Position numbers and translations under genes: made by a program
The notes under the pieces: model-generated
Database searches by the model: none
What the model was told of the DNA's origin: nothing
Seen by the model: only the letters and a program-made list of their open reading frames with translations
Assembly: GCF_007830615.1 (NCBI RefSeq)
Contig: NZ_VLLI01000015.1
Span: 1 to 64,000, forward strand
Reading direction: 5' to 3'
DNA from: Mucilaginibacter frigoritolerans
Lineage (GTDB): Bacteria > Bacteroidota > Bacteroidia > Sphingobacteriales > Sphingobacteriaceae
Length of the DNA: 64,000 nt
Shown here: one piece after another, positions 1 to 9,153 of the stretch
How the letters are laid out: each line of letters starts with the position of its first letter
Numbering within the stretch: the stretch's first letter is position 1

Positions 1-248
1 GGATGAATGAAGCATATGGCAAACAGATGATGATTATAAGAAAAAGCACCGTGGAACCCATCATTGGAAACCTTATTGAATACCTGGGCATGCGGAAAGT
101 CAACACCATTGGGATAAAACTGGCCAATAAATGTATGATAATGGCTGGGATCGCATATAATCTCAAGAAACTAATAAAATACGGCGGAAAATGCTTTTGG
201 GATGCGTTATTAAGTCTGTTATCGCCACGATTTGTTTTCTCACTTTAA
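1..248 (+). mobile_element. Transposase C-terminal fragment (IS1182-like), cut by window edge
   Basis: The reading frame is open from the window edge and ends at 248. It encodes about 81 residues, including STVEPIIGNLIEYLGMRKVN, then GIKLANKCMIM and AYNLKK. This TVEP-(V/I)-G-L-(x)n-GIK-ANK-YNLKK pattern is the C-terminus of DDE transposases of the IS1182 type that are common in Sphingobacteriaceae; the family is recalled, not searched. The last 25 or so residues after YNLKKLIKYG do not look conserved, so the natural stop may have been lost or the tail may be variable. I could not place the element's terminal inverted repeat in the roughly 145 bases before the next gene. It could be the end of an intact element lying to the left or a remnant. 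Confidence 0.7.
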
Positions 249-394
249 TGAATCTAAGGTTAACATAAATCGTCAGACTGGAATTGTAATTCCTAAACGC
301 TTCGTTGTGCAACAGCCACGTTTCGTCTGGACGGGCGGATTATTATTTGGCAAATGTTGTCATCATTATCCATGTGTTTGCATCAAGCCAAATT

Positions 395-1579
395 TTACAA
401 ATAGCTCAGCCACCATTTGTCCTTGTTAGCCTGCTTGTAGGCATCGTAACGCTTACATAAAGGGTATAAGGCAATCACTATTGCTATCCAAACCAGGTAA
501 GCCACCGGTAACGAAAATCCATAACCCTTCAAATCTTTAGTGAACCAGATAGGCTTTTGCAGTATCCATATTGTCCAGTCCTGCCCGGGTGTTAAGGCCG
601 ATGCGGTTAAGGCGATAAGGTGAATAATGTAGATATGGATAAGATAATAAAACATAGGCACCCTGCCATATACGGAAATAACGTTTACAACTGCCCCCTT
701 TAGCTTTTCGGTAAATGCAAGGAATAAACATGCAGCACCCAATGTAATTAAAACGTATAATAACGATGGCGGATACTTGTTTACGTTAAGAAACGACAGG
801 AAGGTAAAGAATGCATTTTTTTGAACGGTCCATTTAACCGGATCGCCGTACAGGTTGCTGTAACGTAGCACAACAAATAAAACAATAGCAAAAGCGCCTA
901 CGCTTAATAAATTTCGCTGCCTTTTTTTAACATCGTAGCTTGATGTATACCAGGTGCCCATGCAATAGCCCAAGGGCATAATGGCCATCAGCGGTACAAT
1001 AGGATACCCCACTAAAAAAATCTCCTTATGCCAGGTAAAAAACCGTTGACTGTGCACCAGCGCCCAATCAAACGCTAACAGTGAGTTCCCTGCCACATGA
1101 ACACCATCTAACAAATTATGGGCCGCCACTATTACAAGACAGATAACAAGAATTGATTTTACAGGCAGATGGATAAATGCGGCAAGCAGAATCATACTAA
1201 CACCCAGCGCCCATATAGTAATAAAGAAAAACATGGGGAAAGTGATATTGAAATTCCAACCGAAATTCACCACTATCATTTCCAGAAAGATGAGCCACAG
1301 TCCTCTTTTTATCAGGAACACGGAGAGTTCTTTTTTAGTTTTCCGCTGCCCTATAAAGTACGCCGAAGTGCCGGCCAGAAACATAAATATGGGTGCGCAA
1401 AAATGTGTTATCCACCGGGTAAAAAATAAAATGCCGCTTGTTTTGGTCAAATCCAGCGGATCGTAATAAAATGAGCCCGCGAATAAATAATCTCTCACAT
1501 GATCAAGCGCCATAATGATCATAATGGTGCCGCGCAGAAAATCGATAGAGGTTACCCTGTTTTTAATAATTGTGTTCAT
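395..1579 (-). CDS. DUF1624 / heparan-alpha-glucosaminide N-acetyltransferase-like membrane protein
   Basis: A 394-residue polytopic membrane protein with about ten hydrophobic segments. The N-terminus carries SIDFLRG (about residues 11-17) followed by MALDHVRDY, the signature of the DUF1624/HGSNAT-like acyltransferase family, which resembles the YeiB group. Members are thought to move acyl groups across the inner membrane to sugars or amines, but the substrate of this one is unknown. The histidine in DHVRDY and the later YYLIHIYIIHL segment fit the family's conserved core. It stands alone between a transposase remnant and a response regulator, with about 200 bases of noncoding DNA upstream, so it is probably transcribed by itself. 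Nothing in the sequence shows its regulation. The family call is good; the biochemical role is inferred. Confidence 0.75.
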   Translation of the reverse strand: MNTIIKNRVTSIDFLRGTIMIIMALDHVRDYLFAGSFYYDPLDLTKTSGILFFTRWITHFCAPIFMFLAGTSAYFIGQRKTKKELSVFLIKRGLWLIFLEMIVVNFGWNFNITFPMFFFITIWALGVSMILLAAFIHLPVKSILVICLVIVAAHNLLDGVHVAGNSLLAFDWALVHSQRFFTWHKEIFLVGYPIVPLMAIMPLGYCMGTWYTSSYDVKKRQRNLLSVGAFAIVLFVVLRYSNLYGDPVKWTVQKNAFFTFLSFLNVNKYPPSLLYVLITLGAACLFLAFTEKLKGAVVNVISVYGRVPMFYYLIHIYIIHLIALTASALTPGQDWTIWILQKPIWFTKDLKGYGFSLPVAYLVWIAIVIALYPLCKRYDAYKQANKDKWWLSYL

Positions 1580-1786
1580 GCTGGTTTTCAGTTGCCCATA
1601 AAAGTAGCACTTTTGATAATTTATTTATGATAAGGTTAAATAATTGACGTCAATCTGGCACAACGCTTAAACTGCTGTGCATCCGGGCGGCACCCTGGAC
1701 GGGCGCGATTATATTTTAGCTGAAAGCAAGCCGAGAAAGAGACTATTCATTAGTCTCATATTAATTGAATTAACACTTTTGTAAAC

Positions 1787-2149
1787 CTATACTTCCAATT
1801 GCTTTTTAACACTGCTAAGCAATCGATCAATATCAAGGGGCTTAGAAATATAATCATTTGGCGCTCCCTGTAAATGCATTGATTCGGCCAGATCATGTGT
1901 TATTGAAATCAGGATGACGGGTAAATAATTGAGTAGCGGATTTTCCTTAATACTCCGGCAGATTACGCGGCCATCCATTCCGGCAAGCATCACATCCATT
2001 AAAATAAGATCGGGCTTAAAGTCCGCTATCTCTTCAAAGATGGTTTCGCCATGGAGTAATGTCCGTACCTCATAACCAAAATCAGTTAAAATAAAAGAAA
2101 CTATTCGGAGATGATCTTTATCATCGTCAAGCACAAGTATTTTTTTCAT
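1787..2149 (-). CDS. Single-domain response regulator (CheY-like)
   Basis: A 120-residue stand-alone receiver domain with no output domain. The acidic pair is in VLDDDKD (residues 7-12), the phospho-acceptor is Asp52 in LILMDVML and the conserved lysine is Lys103 in ISKPLD. All the residues needed for phosphorylation are present. It starts 4 bases after the stop of the upstream CheB-CheR-histidine kinase gene, so the two form an operon. The simplest reading is that the fused kinase phosphorylates this protein, which then acts through protein contacts. The target is unknown and no flagellar motor genes are seen. Confidence 0.88.
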   Translation of the reverse strand: MKKILVLDDDKDHLRIVSFILTDFGYEVRTLLHGETIFEEIADFKPDLILMDVMLAGMDGRVICRSIKENPLLNYLPVILISITHDLAESMHLQGAPNDYISKPLDIDRLLSSVKKQLEV

Positions 2150-2153
2150 CGTT

Positions 2154-5100
2154 TTAATTAAAAATGGGTGTAATGCTTGACTCCTGGGCTACCATTTTTA
2201 AATTTATTATAAAAGTTGTGCCAATACCGAGTTCACTTTCTACGGTGATACTGCCACCAGCTGCGTTTACTATCTTTTTTGCCAAATATAAACCAATACC
2301 CTGTCCTTCAACATCATGGCTCAACCGGCCATACATTTCAAATATTTTTTCAATTCCGCCTTTTCTAATACCCTTACCATTATCCTCTACGGTTAAAACA
2401 AGATAATCCCCATTTTTAACTGTGGTGATATGAATAACAGGGCTTTCGTCCCGCTTAAACTTAATGGCGTTCGAAATCAAATTATAAACGATGCTTCGTA
2501 AGTTTTTCTTTGAAAACATGATCTCCGTGATTTCAAGATTCCGTTTAATGATGGCTCCGGATTCTTTTATCTTATCTTCCAGGCTCCATTCAATGTTATT
2601 AATAATTTCGTCAAGGTCAACCGTATCTTGCGTCGACATCTCGCCTTCTACCTTGGCTATGGTGGCAATATCGGTAATCAGCTCACGAAACTTTTTAACA
2701 GACTCATTGATAATCAATAAAAAATCGTGCAGTTTGGCATCACTTAATGCTATTTTATTCATGATATTGATACTGGTCTCAATATTACTTAACGGTGCCA
2801 GAAGATCATGTGATGCAGCATGAATAAAATTATCCAGATCTGCATTGATGCGCAACAGACTAATATTTTTCTGATCAAGTTCAAGCTGGGCTCTTTTCAA
2901 AGCAGTTACATCGTTAAAAGTAATAACCGCCCCGTTATTTTTATTATCCGACTGTTGCACGTAAGGCATAGTCATAACCTGGTACCATTTACCGTTATTG
3001 GTCTCAATCTCCTTGGTAATGATACTTCCGTCAGTCAGCACTTGCTTTACATCCTCAATTATTGTTTCCAGTTTAATATTAGTAGAAATATTACTCAGCG
3101 GCCGCCCTATATCACTTTCCAGTAAATTGATCTGATTAACTGTTCCAGGTGAAAATTTCATTAGCAAGAGGCTATTGTTGATGAACTGCCCGTTTATATT
3201 GCTTCTGAAATAATTATTGAGGTCATCATTCAGTTCCAGCAATTCTTTATTTTTTGATTGATAGTCTGAATTGATGGTGTCCAGCTCCTCATTTACTGAT
3301 TGCATTTCTTCATTAGTACTCTGCATTTCCTCGTTTGCAGAAAGCAATTCTTCATTAAACGACTGCATGTTTTCGTTAGAGGCATTCAATTGCTCACGTG
3401 AAGAGTGCAGGCTTACTTTGAGGTCCTTTACTTCTTCTTCAAGGTTCAGGGTGTACTGATCCAGGTTAATTTTTTCGTCGAAAATAAGGTCACCAGCCTC
3501 GGCGGTGCCTATAAAATTATCTTTTTTAAAGGTAACTATTAACCACCTTGGGCCCCCTGGTTTAAGTGAAAGGGGATTGACGGACAGTTTTACCTTAATT
3601 ACTTTCCCATCATATTTAATTTTGATGCCGCTGGTACTTACCCTTTCATTTGTCTTTAAAGCTTTTTTACTTAAAGTATTAAAAGCCATATCAAGTGGTT
3701 TAGGTAATAGTGCAGTTAAGTTAGAATTGAAATGCTTGGGGAGTAAATATTTAGCTGTGTCGCCATATGATTTAATCACCTGGTTGTTTTCGTCAATGCA
3801 AATAGTCAAATAGTCCATTTCCTGTGCAAGGCTTTCGTGCATAGCTTCAGCCAGTGTCGGATTAACAGGCAAAACAATATTGTTATCTGACGTAAAACCA
3901 GATGGATTCCGCTTGACCTCCAATTGATCAGGGAATGAAAATGCATCAAAACTGACTACACGTTTAGCTTCGAGGTTACGATAAATCTTCCATTTTTTAT
4001 TAACTACTTCAAGATTCTGAATGATAGGCATCGGATTTTCGCTCGAACCTAAAAACAAATAACCATCCATTTTAAGCCCAAAAAGTAACATGGCAAATAT
4101 TTTCTTTTGCAAAACGGGCGTCATATAAATAAGCAGGTTACGGCAACTGATAAACTGCATATTACAATAGGGCGGATTCTTCACCAGATCATGATGTGCA
4201 AAAATCACCATCTTTCTTATCAAAGGTTTTACCCGGTAACTTTCGCCCTCTTTTAAAAAAAAACTTTCCAACCTGTGGGCTGATATATTTTTGGTAATAC
4301 CAGCCGGATATAATCCTTTACCGGCATGTGCCAATGCTGCGGTATCAATATCAGTGGCAAATATTTTTACTACGGTATCTTTATAATCACCGGTTAACAA
4401 TTCGGCTATTATAATAGCTATGGAATATACTTCCTCACCTGTAGCACAACCGGCCACCCATATTTTCAACTCTTCGCCAGGTGCCAGTCTTTTTAATATT
4501 TTCGGGAACACATTAGTTTCAATAAAATCGAAGGCTGGTGCATCCCTAAAAAAAGCGGTAACACTGATCAGAAAATCTTTGGCTAAGGCCTCAATTTCAG
4601 ATGGGGTTTCTTTTAAAAAAAGTAAATATTTACCTAAAGAAGAGAAGTTATTCTGAGCAGCACGTCTTAAGGTCCTTCTCAAAATGGTAGTTTGTTTATA
4701 TTCTGAAAAATCCAGCGGCAGCTTATCCTTTATGAGGTTAAGGATTGCTCCCAGGTTTTTCTCGTCATCCTTATTATCCGACACTAAGCTGATACCATAT
4801 TGAACATAATCTTCAATAGCATTAGGCATAAGCTCAGGTTCCAGTACAAAATCTACCAATCCTGTTGCAATAGCATGAGAAGGCATACTACTAAAGTCAG
4901 AGTTTTCCGGGTTACGGGCTATAACCATGCCCCCGACTTTTTTAATTGCCTTAATCCCTTCAGTGCCATCAGATCCTAAACCCGATAAGATAATTGCAAT
5001 TGTTTTTTCTCCAAAATCTGCCGCCAATGATAGTAAGAAATGATTGATGGTTAAGTGAGGCGTTTTCTCCTGATCTTTAGCAGTTAAAAAAAGCCGGCCG

Positions 5101-5366
5101 CCCAATACAGTCATATACTTATTATGTGGTATCAGGTACACCACATTGGAGGCGATGGTCAAACCTTCTGTTGCTTCCACCACGGCCAGTTTGCTATGCC
5201 GTGCAAGCAGCTCCACCATACGGCTTTTAAAATCGGATGATAAATGTTGAATAATGATATAGGAAACTCCATCCAGTGGTGTATGATCAAAGAAAGAATT
5301 GATCTCTTCCATCCCCCCAGCAGAAGCGCCAATAGCAATGATATAATGGGGAGGTTTAGGATGCAT
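2154..5366 (-). CDS. CheB-CheR-PAS-histidine kinase fusion protein
   Basis: A 1070-residue cytoplasmic multidomain signalling protein. Residues 1-190 are a CheB methylesterase domain with the triad Ser15 (AIGASAGG), His41 and Asp133 (GSDGTEG). About 205-475 is a CheR methyltransferase domain, including the NPPYCNMQFISCRN stretch. A heptad-like region rich in SNEEL/NEEMQS follows (about 640-715), typical of the linker in these fusions. Then come a PAS domain (about 720-840), a HisKA helix with the phospho-histidine in ASHDLLAPLSN, and a HATPase_c domain (VEDNGKGI, GQGIGLYLAKK) at about 945-1060. It has no N-terminal receiver, unlike chemotaxis CheB. CheB/CheR/PAS fusions are a known class in Bacteroidota and Proteobacteria. 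With no MCP or CheA nearby, its methylation target is unknown. The adjacent receiver gene is its probable partner. Confidence 0.9.
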   Translation of the reverse strand: MHPKPPHYIIAIGASAGGMEEINSFFDHTPLDGVSYIIIQHLSSDFKSRMVELLARHSKLAVVEATEGLTIASNVVYLIPHNKYMTVLGGRLFLTAKDQEKTPHLTINHFLLSLAADFGEKTIAIILSGLGSDGTEGIKAIKKVGGMVIARNPENSDFSSMPSHAIATGLVDFVLEPELMPNAIEDYVQYGISLVSDNKDDEKNLGAILNLIKDKLPLDFSEYKQTTILRRTLRRAAQNNFSSLGKYLLFLKETPSEIEALAKDFLISVTAFFRDAPAFDFIETNVFPKILKRLAPGEELKIWVAGCATGEEVYSIAIIIAELLTGDYKDTVVKIFATDIDTAALAHAGKGLYPAGITKNISAHRLESFFLKEGESYRVKPLIRKMVIFAHHDLVKNPPYCNMQFISCRNLLIYMTPVLQKKIFAMLLFGLKMDGYLFLGSSENPMPIIQNLEVVNKKWKIYRNLEAKRVVSFDAFSFPDQLEVKRNPSGFTSDNNIVLPVNPTLAEAMHESLAQEMDYLTICIDENNQVIKSYGDTAKYLLPKHFNSNLTALLPKPLDMAFNTLSKKALKTNERVSTSGIKIKYDGKVIKVKLSVNPLSLKPGGPRWLIVTFKKDNFIGTAEAGDLIFDEKINLDQYTLNLEEEVKDLKVSLHSSREQLNASNENMQSFNEELLSANEEMQSTNEEMQSVNEELDTINSDYQSKNKELLELNDDLNNYFRSNINGQFINNSLLLMKFSPGTVNQINLLESDIGRPLSNISTNIKLETIIEDVKQVLTDGSIITKEIETNNGKWYQVMTMPYVQQSDNKNNGAVITFNDVTALKRAQLELDQKNISLLRINADLDNFIHAASHDLLAPLSNIETSINIMNKIALSDAKLHDFLLIINESVKKFRELITDIATIAKVEGEMSTQDTVDLDEIINNIEWSLEDKIKESGAIIKRNLEITEIMFSKKNLRSIVYNLISNAIKFKRDESPVIHITTVKNGDYLVLTVEDNGKGIRKGGIEKIFEMYGRLSHDVEGQGIGLYLAKKIVNAAGGSITVESELGIGTTFIINLKMVAQESSITPIFN

Positions 5367-5581
5367 AGCAAGGTATTAAAGAATCGTTTAAATATTCGGA
5401 AAAAAAATCCGACAGGAAAGGAAAATAGAATGCAATCAATAATACGATTAAATTTTTGAAAATCAGCATATTTTAATAGCAATCGAACCGGAACATTGTT
5501 CTTGCTATTTATATGACTGGTAATTATCGGCTCTCATTTAAATATTATTGGCGCAAATTGCTTGCTTCTTTATACTTAAAC

Positions 5582-5604
5582 TGGAAATATTCCAAAAAAT
5601 AGAA
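5582..5604. promoter_or_regulatory. Inverted-repeat activator site 1 (TTCCA-N5-TAGAA)
   Basis: The core TTCCA-AAAAA-TAGAA lies at 5590-5604 and has one mismatch from the perfect inverted repeat TTCCA-N5-TGGAA found elsewhere in the window. A further TGGAA half-site lies three bases upstream (5582-5586), an arrangement also seen at the 19.1 kb site. Its centre is 51 bases from the GG of a sigma-54-like element at 5647-5661. That places it about 76 bases upstream of the implied transcription start, where a bacterial enhancer-binding protein would sit. Binding by the NtrC-type regulator at 27.4 kb is inference. Confidence 0.6.
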
Positions 5605-5646
5605 CATTTCAACATTCAACTTATTTATTATCAACTAATTAACAAG

Positions 5647-5661
5647 TGGCACTTACATTGA
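5647..5661 (+). promoter_or_regulatory. Sigma-54 (-24/-12) promoter of the LruC lipoprotein gene
   Basis: The sequence is TGGCACTTACATTGA. It matches the RpoN consensus TGGCAC-N5-TTGC except that the final C is A, and the 10-base spacing between the GG and the -13 G is correct. The implied start is near 5673, 13 bases before the ATG at 5686. It is the best sigma-54 match of the five elements described in this window. Confidence 0.6.
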
Positions 5662-5685
5662 ATTGTTCAATAAACTTAAAGAGGC

Positions 5686-7764
5686 ATGAAACAAAAAGTT
5701 ACTATTTTAATTATGGGGTTATGTGTAGTAATGTTGTCATGTAAAAAGACTGATAATATGCCAGGCAAAGCCCAAACAGCTACTGCACCAATTGATAGTG
5801 TTATAGCGCCTATGGGTTTTGATTTCAGCACCACAAAAACGGTAAGTCTTAATATCAGCTTTGCGGCAAACAATAATGATCCCATTGCCGGAATACCTGT
5901 AAATATTTACCAGGGCGATCCTACCGTTAGCTCTCCTATTTTTACTGCCATAACCAATTCTCAAGGGGTATTACAGGCCCAGGTGAATGTTCCGGCTTAT
6001 ATTGATACACTGATAATCGATGCTAAATACATTGGCCTAATGCGCAATGCAAAGGCGGTGATTAGTAACAATGCCATAACAGCCCAAATTGGAGGAGCTG
6101 CCGGCTACACCGGCAATATTACTGCAACCAACTATGCTGAGCATACGGCAATGGCTATGCGATCATTAAGTTTAACTAAAAATATGGCATATATAATTAA
6201 CAATACAGTATATAATTATATGGGGCAATATGATAACTCCGGTGTTCCGGAATATCTTATATCTCCACCCGATGTGGTTACTGCCCAGTTGCTATCATTT
6301 TTAAATACATCATTGCCCGAAACACTGGACGTAAGAAAGCTTCATCCACAATATTTACAACCGTCGGCCACTTCCGATATTATCATTACTCAAACTGCCG
6401 ATGTTTGGATAACTTTTGTAAGTGAGGGTGCCAGCTATTTAAACTCGCTTGGTTATTATACCTACCCAACCAATAATCCGCCACAAAGTCCGGCAGATAT
6501 TAGCACGGTAAATTACATTTTCCCCAATGCTTCTTTACCAGGCTCAGGCGGAAACCTTAAATCGGGTAGTAAAGTTAAACTGGGTAGTTTTAATGCAGGT
6601 ACATCAATTGGGTTCGTATTGCTTTCAAATGGATGGAATGGCAACACACAAACGGTAAATAGCAATACAACTAAATTTTATTCAACAACAGCCTGCAACC
6701 CTGAAACCAATCCCGATCTGAAAAAACACACCGTACTATTATATTCAACATCTCCGGACTTATTTCTTGTTGGTTTTGAGGATCAAAACAGGGAATCACC
6801 AAGCTGCGACAACGATTTTAATGATGTGGTATTTTACGCTACTTCCAACCCGGTAACAGCAATATCCACCATTAATATTGAACCTATTGACAAGCCTGTA
6901 GATTCTGACGGAGATGGCGTAAGCGATACATTTGACCAATTTCCGAATGACCCAACAAGGGCCTATATAAGTTATTATCCATCACCAAGCACTTTTGGCA
7001 CCGTATTGTTTGAAGACCTGTGGCCTGCAACCGGCGATTATGATATGAATGACCTGGTTGTTGGCTATCGTTATAAAACCATTACCAATGCACAGAACCT
7101 GGCTGTTGAAATATATGCAGACTATATGGTCGAAGCATCAGGCGCTTCGTATGTAAGTGGTTTTGGGGTACAATTCCCATTCAGCCCAGATATGGTAAAA
7201 ACAGTAAGCGGTCAAAAATTAGTAGGTGGCTACATAACACAAAACGCTAATGGTACCGAAGCTTCACAAAGCAACGCAGTTATTATACCATTTGATAGCT
7301 ACAAGGCTATTATTAAACGTCCTGGTGGCTATTATATAAACACTCAAAATGGTGCACCTTATATTACCGGTGATACCGTACATGTTTATATGAGCTTTAC
7401 AACCCCAATATCAGCATCAACTTTAGGTAATGCACCATTTAACCCTTTCCTTATCAGCAATCAGCGCCGGGGATACGAGGTGCATCTGGCCAACACACTA
7501 CCTACTGATCTGGCCGATAAAAAACTATTTGGAACACTACAGGATAATACTAACCCAGTTATGGGTACTTACTATTTGAGTAAAAAATCATGGCCCTGGG
7601 CGTTAAACTTCGCAGGACCTTTTGATTATTCAGCCGAAGGTATTTCAATAGGTAAATCATACAATTACTTTTTGCAATGGGCACAATCCGGCGGTACTTT
7701 GCACAAGGATTGGTACTTAAATAACCCAGGCAACCGTAACGAATCAATGATCTATAAAAAATAA
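5686..7764 (+). CDS. LruC domain-containing lipoprotein
   Basis: A 692-residue exported protein. The N-terminus is a lipoprotein signal ending in MLSCKK (Cys19), so it is probably anchored in the outer membrane. An Ig-like or carboxypeptidase-regulatory-like stretch follows (about 45-125). A DUF4114-like segment contains CDNDFNDVVFYA near residue 385. A calcium-loop type repeat, DSDGDGVSDTFDQFPNDP, sits at about 405-425. The C-terminal third is a LruC domain, marked by FEDLWPATGDYDMNDLVVGY. LruC proteins are surface or secreted proteins of unknown biochemical role. The gene is monocistronic, with a sigma-54-like promoter and an upstream activator site matching those of the exopolysaccharide genes. 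A role in the matrix or at the cell surface alongside the exopolysaccharide is therefore a reasonable inference, not shown. Confidence 0.85.
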   Translation: MKQKVTILIMGLCVVMLSCKKTDNMPGKAQTATAPIDSVIAPMGFDFSTTKTVSLNISFAANNNDPIAGIPVNIYQGDPTVSSPIFTAITNSQGVLQAQVNVPAYIDTLIIDAKYIGLMRNAKAVISNNAITAQIGGAAGYTGNITATNYAEHTAMAMRSLSLTKNMAYIINNTVYNYMGQYDNSGVPEYLISPPDVVTAQLLSFLNTSLPETLDVRKLHPQYLQPSATSDIIITQTADVWITFVSEGASYLNSLGYYTYPTNNPPQSPADISTVNYIFPNASLPGSGGNLKSGSKVKLGSFNAGTSIGFVLLSNGWNGNTQTVNSNTTKFYSTTACNPETNPDLKKHTVLLYSTSPDLFLVGFEDQNRESPSCDNDFNDVVFYATSNPVTAISTINIEPIDKPVDSDGDGVSDTFDQFPNDPTRAYISYYPSPSTFGTVLFEDLWPATGDYDMNDLVVGYRYKTITNAQNLAVEIYADYMVEASGASYVSGFGVQFPFSPDMVKTVSGQKLVGGYITQNANGTEASQSNAVIIPFDSYKAIIKRPGGYYINTQNGAPYITGDTVHVYMSFTTPISASTLGNAPFNPFLISNQRRGYEVHLANTLPTDLADKKLFGTLQDNTNPVMGTYYLSKKSWPWALNFAGPFDYSAEGISIGKSYNYFLQWAQSGGTLHKDWYLNNPGNRNESMIYKK

Positions 7765-7792
7765 TAAGTGCAGGGGTTATATTCAATGTGGA

Positions 7793-7817
7793 GGTCGGGC
7801 CTAGCCCGGCCTTTTTT
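7793..7817 (+). terminator. Rho-independent terminator after the LruC gene
   Basis: GGTCGGGC, loop CTA and GCCCGGCC form an 8-base-pair stem (one G-T pair), followed directly by TTTTTT. It lies 28 bases past the LruC stop codon and supports a single-gene transcript. Confidence 0.85.
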
Positions 7818-7962
7818 ATTGCCCTGAAAAACACAGGGGGGGGGTAGTGTTATGGTCTGGTTAAAAGATGATTAAATTACAAAGCTATCAGCACCCAGGT
7901 AAGTATTAATGCTGAGATAAGAGTAAATCACGTCCCACCAAAAACATCATAAAAACAAAGTC

Positions 7963-9141
7963 TTATTTAGCTTCGCCATGTGGCGTGTGGATAAAAGTGC
8001 GGTTAGCGTTTTTAAGTTTGAATAATAGCTTAAACATTGTAAAAAAAGCAGCTGGCAAACTAACTATAGCTTTAAATAACCTTCTGTCAAAATATTGAGG
8101 CGGAACGGCAAGAATTATAGCCGTATAAGTAACTATCCACAGTAAAAGCCAATAAACAGGGGGCAATGAATGCCCGGGAAGTAACGATAACATAAACATT
8201 ACCGGCGTTATGCCCAGCAATATCAAACGTGGCAATAACAGTGTTTGTATTACCTTATCAAAAAAATCAAAGTTGCCCTTAAATAGTTGTACAAAGCCCT
8301 CTCCTACATATTTTTTCATGTAATTAAGTTGTGCTGACAACCAACGCCTACGTTGATTCTGTAAGGTTGATAACTGGTTGATTTTCTCATCGTAAACAAT
8401 GGCGTTTTCGGCATAACCAAAACGAATGCGTTGTTTTAACAGGCGCAGTTCCATCTCTTTATCAAAGCCACCTACCGCAGTAATTTCGGGCATTATGGCT
8501 TTAAACAAATCAAATTCCAGTGCCATACCAGAGCCTATAATAGCACATGATAATCCTAAAGCACGATGTCCTTTTCGAAATATATGATTATTAATCCCTT
8601 CGCTTATGGCATCCAGTAGTGCATAATTAGTATCGGTGTTTTTTGCTACCCTTTGCCCCTGCACTACCCGGTAGCCGCTTTGCAGTGCCTCATTCATTCG
8701 TAATAAAAAGTCTTTTGCGCAAACATTATCGGCATCAAGCACCAGGGCATAATCATAGCTGAGTATGGTTTGCTTAAGGGCCACATTTAAAGCTTTTGCC
8801 TTAGTGCTTTTATCGAAAGTAACTTCCACCACCTGGACAGGAAGCGAGCGTAATGTCACCAATGTTTCCGGCTTTAATGAATCGGCAATAACCACCACGT
8901 GTTTTTTGTTTTCGGGATAATTTATTGCCAGTGCTGCGAGTGCTGTGTCTATAATCACGGCATCCTCTTTATAGGATGGGATGTATATTACAAAGGAACC
9001 TATGTGGTTACTTTGGGGTGCCGCAGATAAAGAAATAATACGACCAGCCAACGAAAACACAAAAAGGTAAATAGCCTGGAACGCAAGAAAAACGTACACC
9101 AATAAAGCAGGGAAAAAGATCAGGGCATTTAAGTAATTCAT
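7963..9141 (-). CDS. Glycosyltransferase family 2, cellulose/hyaluronan synthase-like topology
   Basis: A 392-residue GT2 enzyme. One transmembrane helix is at the N-terminus (about 5-35) and two or three are at the C-terminus (about 295-385). The nucleotide-sugar binding aspartates are in VLDADN (near residue 138), the acceptor-loop acidic residues in GGFDKEMELRL, and QNQRRRW is the QxxRW motif that processive synthases use to hold the growing chain. This suggests a membrane synthase that adds sugars at the cytoplasmic face. It is the last gene of the minus-strand exopolysaccharide operon, 12 bases after the preceding GT2. No BcsB, PilZ or cyclic-di-GMP element is seen, so cellulose is unlikely; the sugar is unknown. 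Confidence 0.82.
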   Translation of the reverse strand: MNYLNALIFFPALLVYVFLAFQAIYLFVFSLAGRIISLSAAPQSNHIGSFVIYIPSYKEDAVIIDTALAALAINYPENKKHVVVIADSLKPETLVTLRSLPVQVVEVTFDKSTKAKALNVALKQTILSYDYALVLDADNVCAKDFLLRMNEALQSGYRVVQGQRVAKNTDTNYALLDAISEGINNHIFRKGHRALGLSCAIIGSGMALEFDLFKAIMPEITAVGGFDKEMELRLLKQRIRFGYAENAIVYDEKINQLSTLQNQRRRWLSAQLNYMKKYVGEGFVQLFKGNFDFFDKVIQTLLLPRLILLGITPVMFMLSLLPGHSLPPVYWLLLWIVTYTAIILAVPPQYFDRRLFKAIVSLPAAFFTMFKLLFKLKNANRTFIHTPHGEAK

Positions 9142-9153
9142 AATTTTGAAGAT

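Noticed and set aside
1..394. Left end of a complete insertion sequence
   Set aside because: Only the transposase tail is visible and I could not identify terminal inverted repeats or a target duplication.
7836..7844. Run of nine G in noncoding DNA
   Set aside because: Homopolymers can allow slippage, but this lies between two convergent genes and outside any reading frame or promoter, so phase variation is unlikely. It may also be a sequencing artefact.
7963..9141. Cellulose synthase
   Set aside because: QxxRW and DxD are present, but there is no PilZ domain, BcsB or BcsC, and the protein is too short for BcsA. It is kept as a general GT2.
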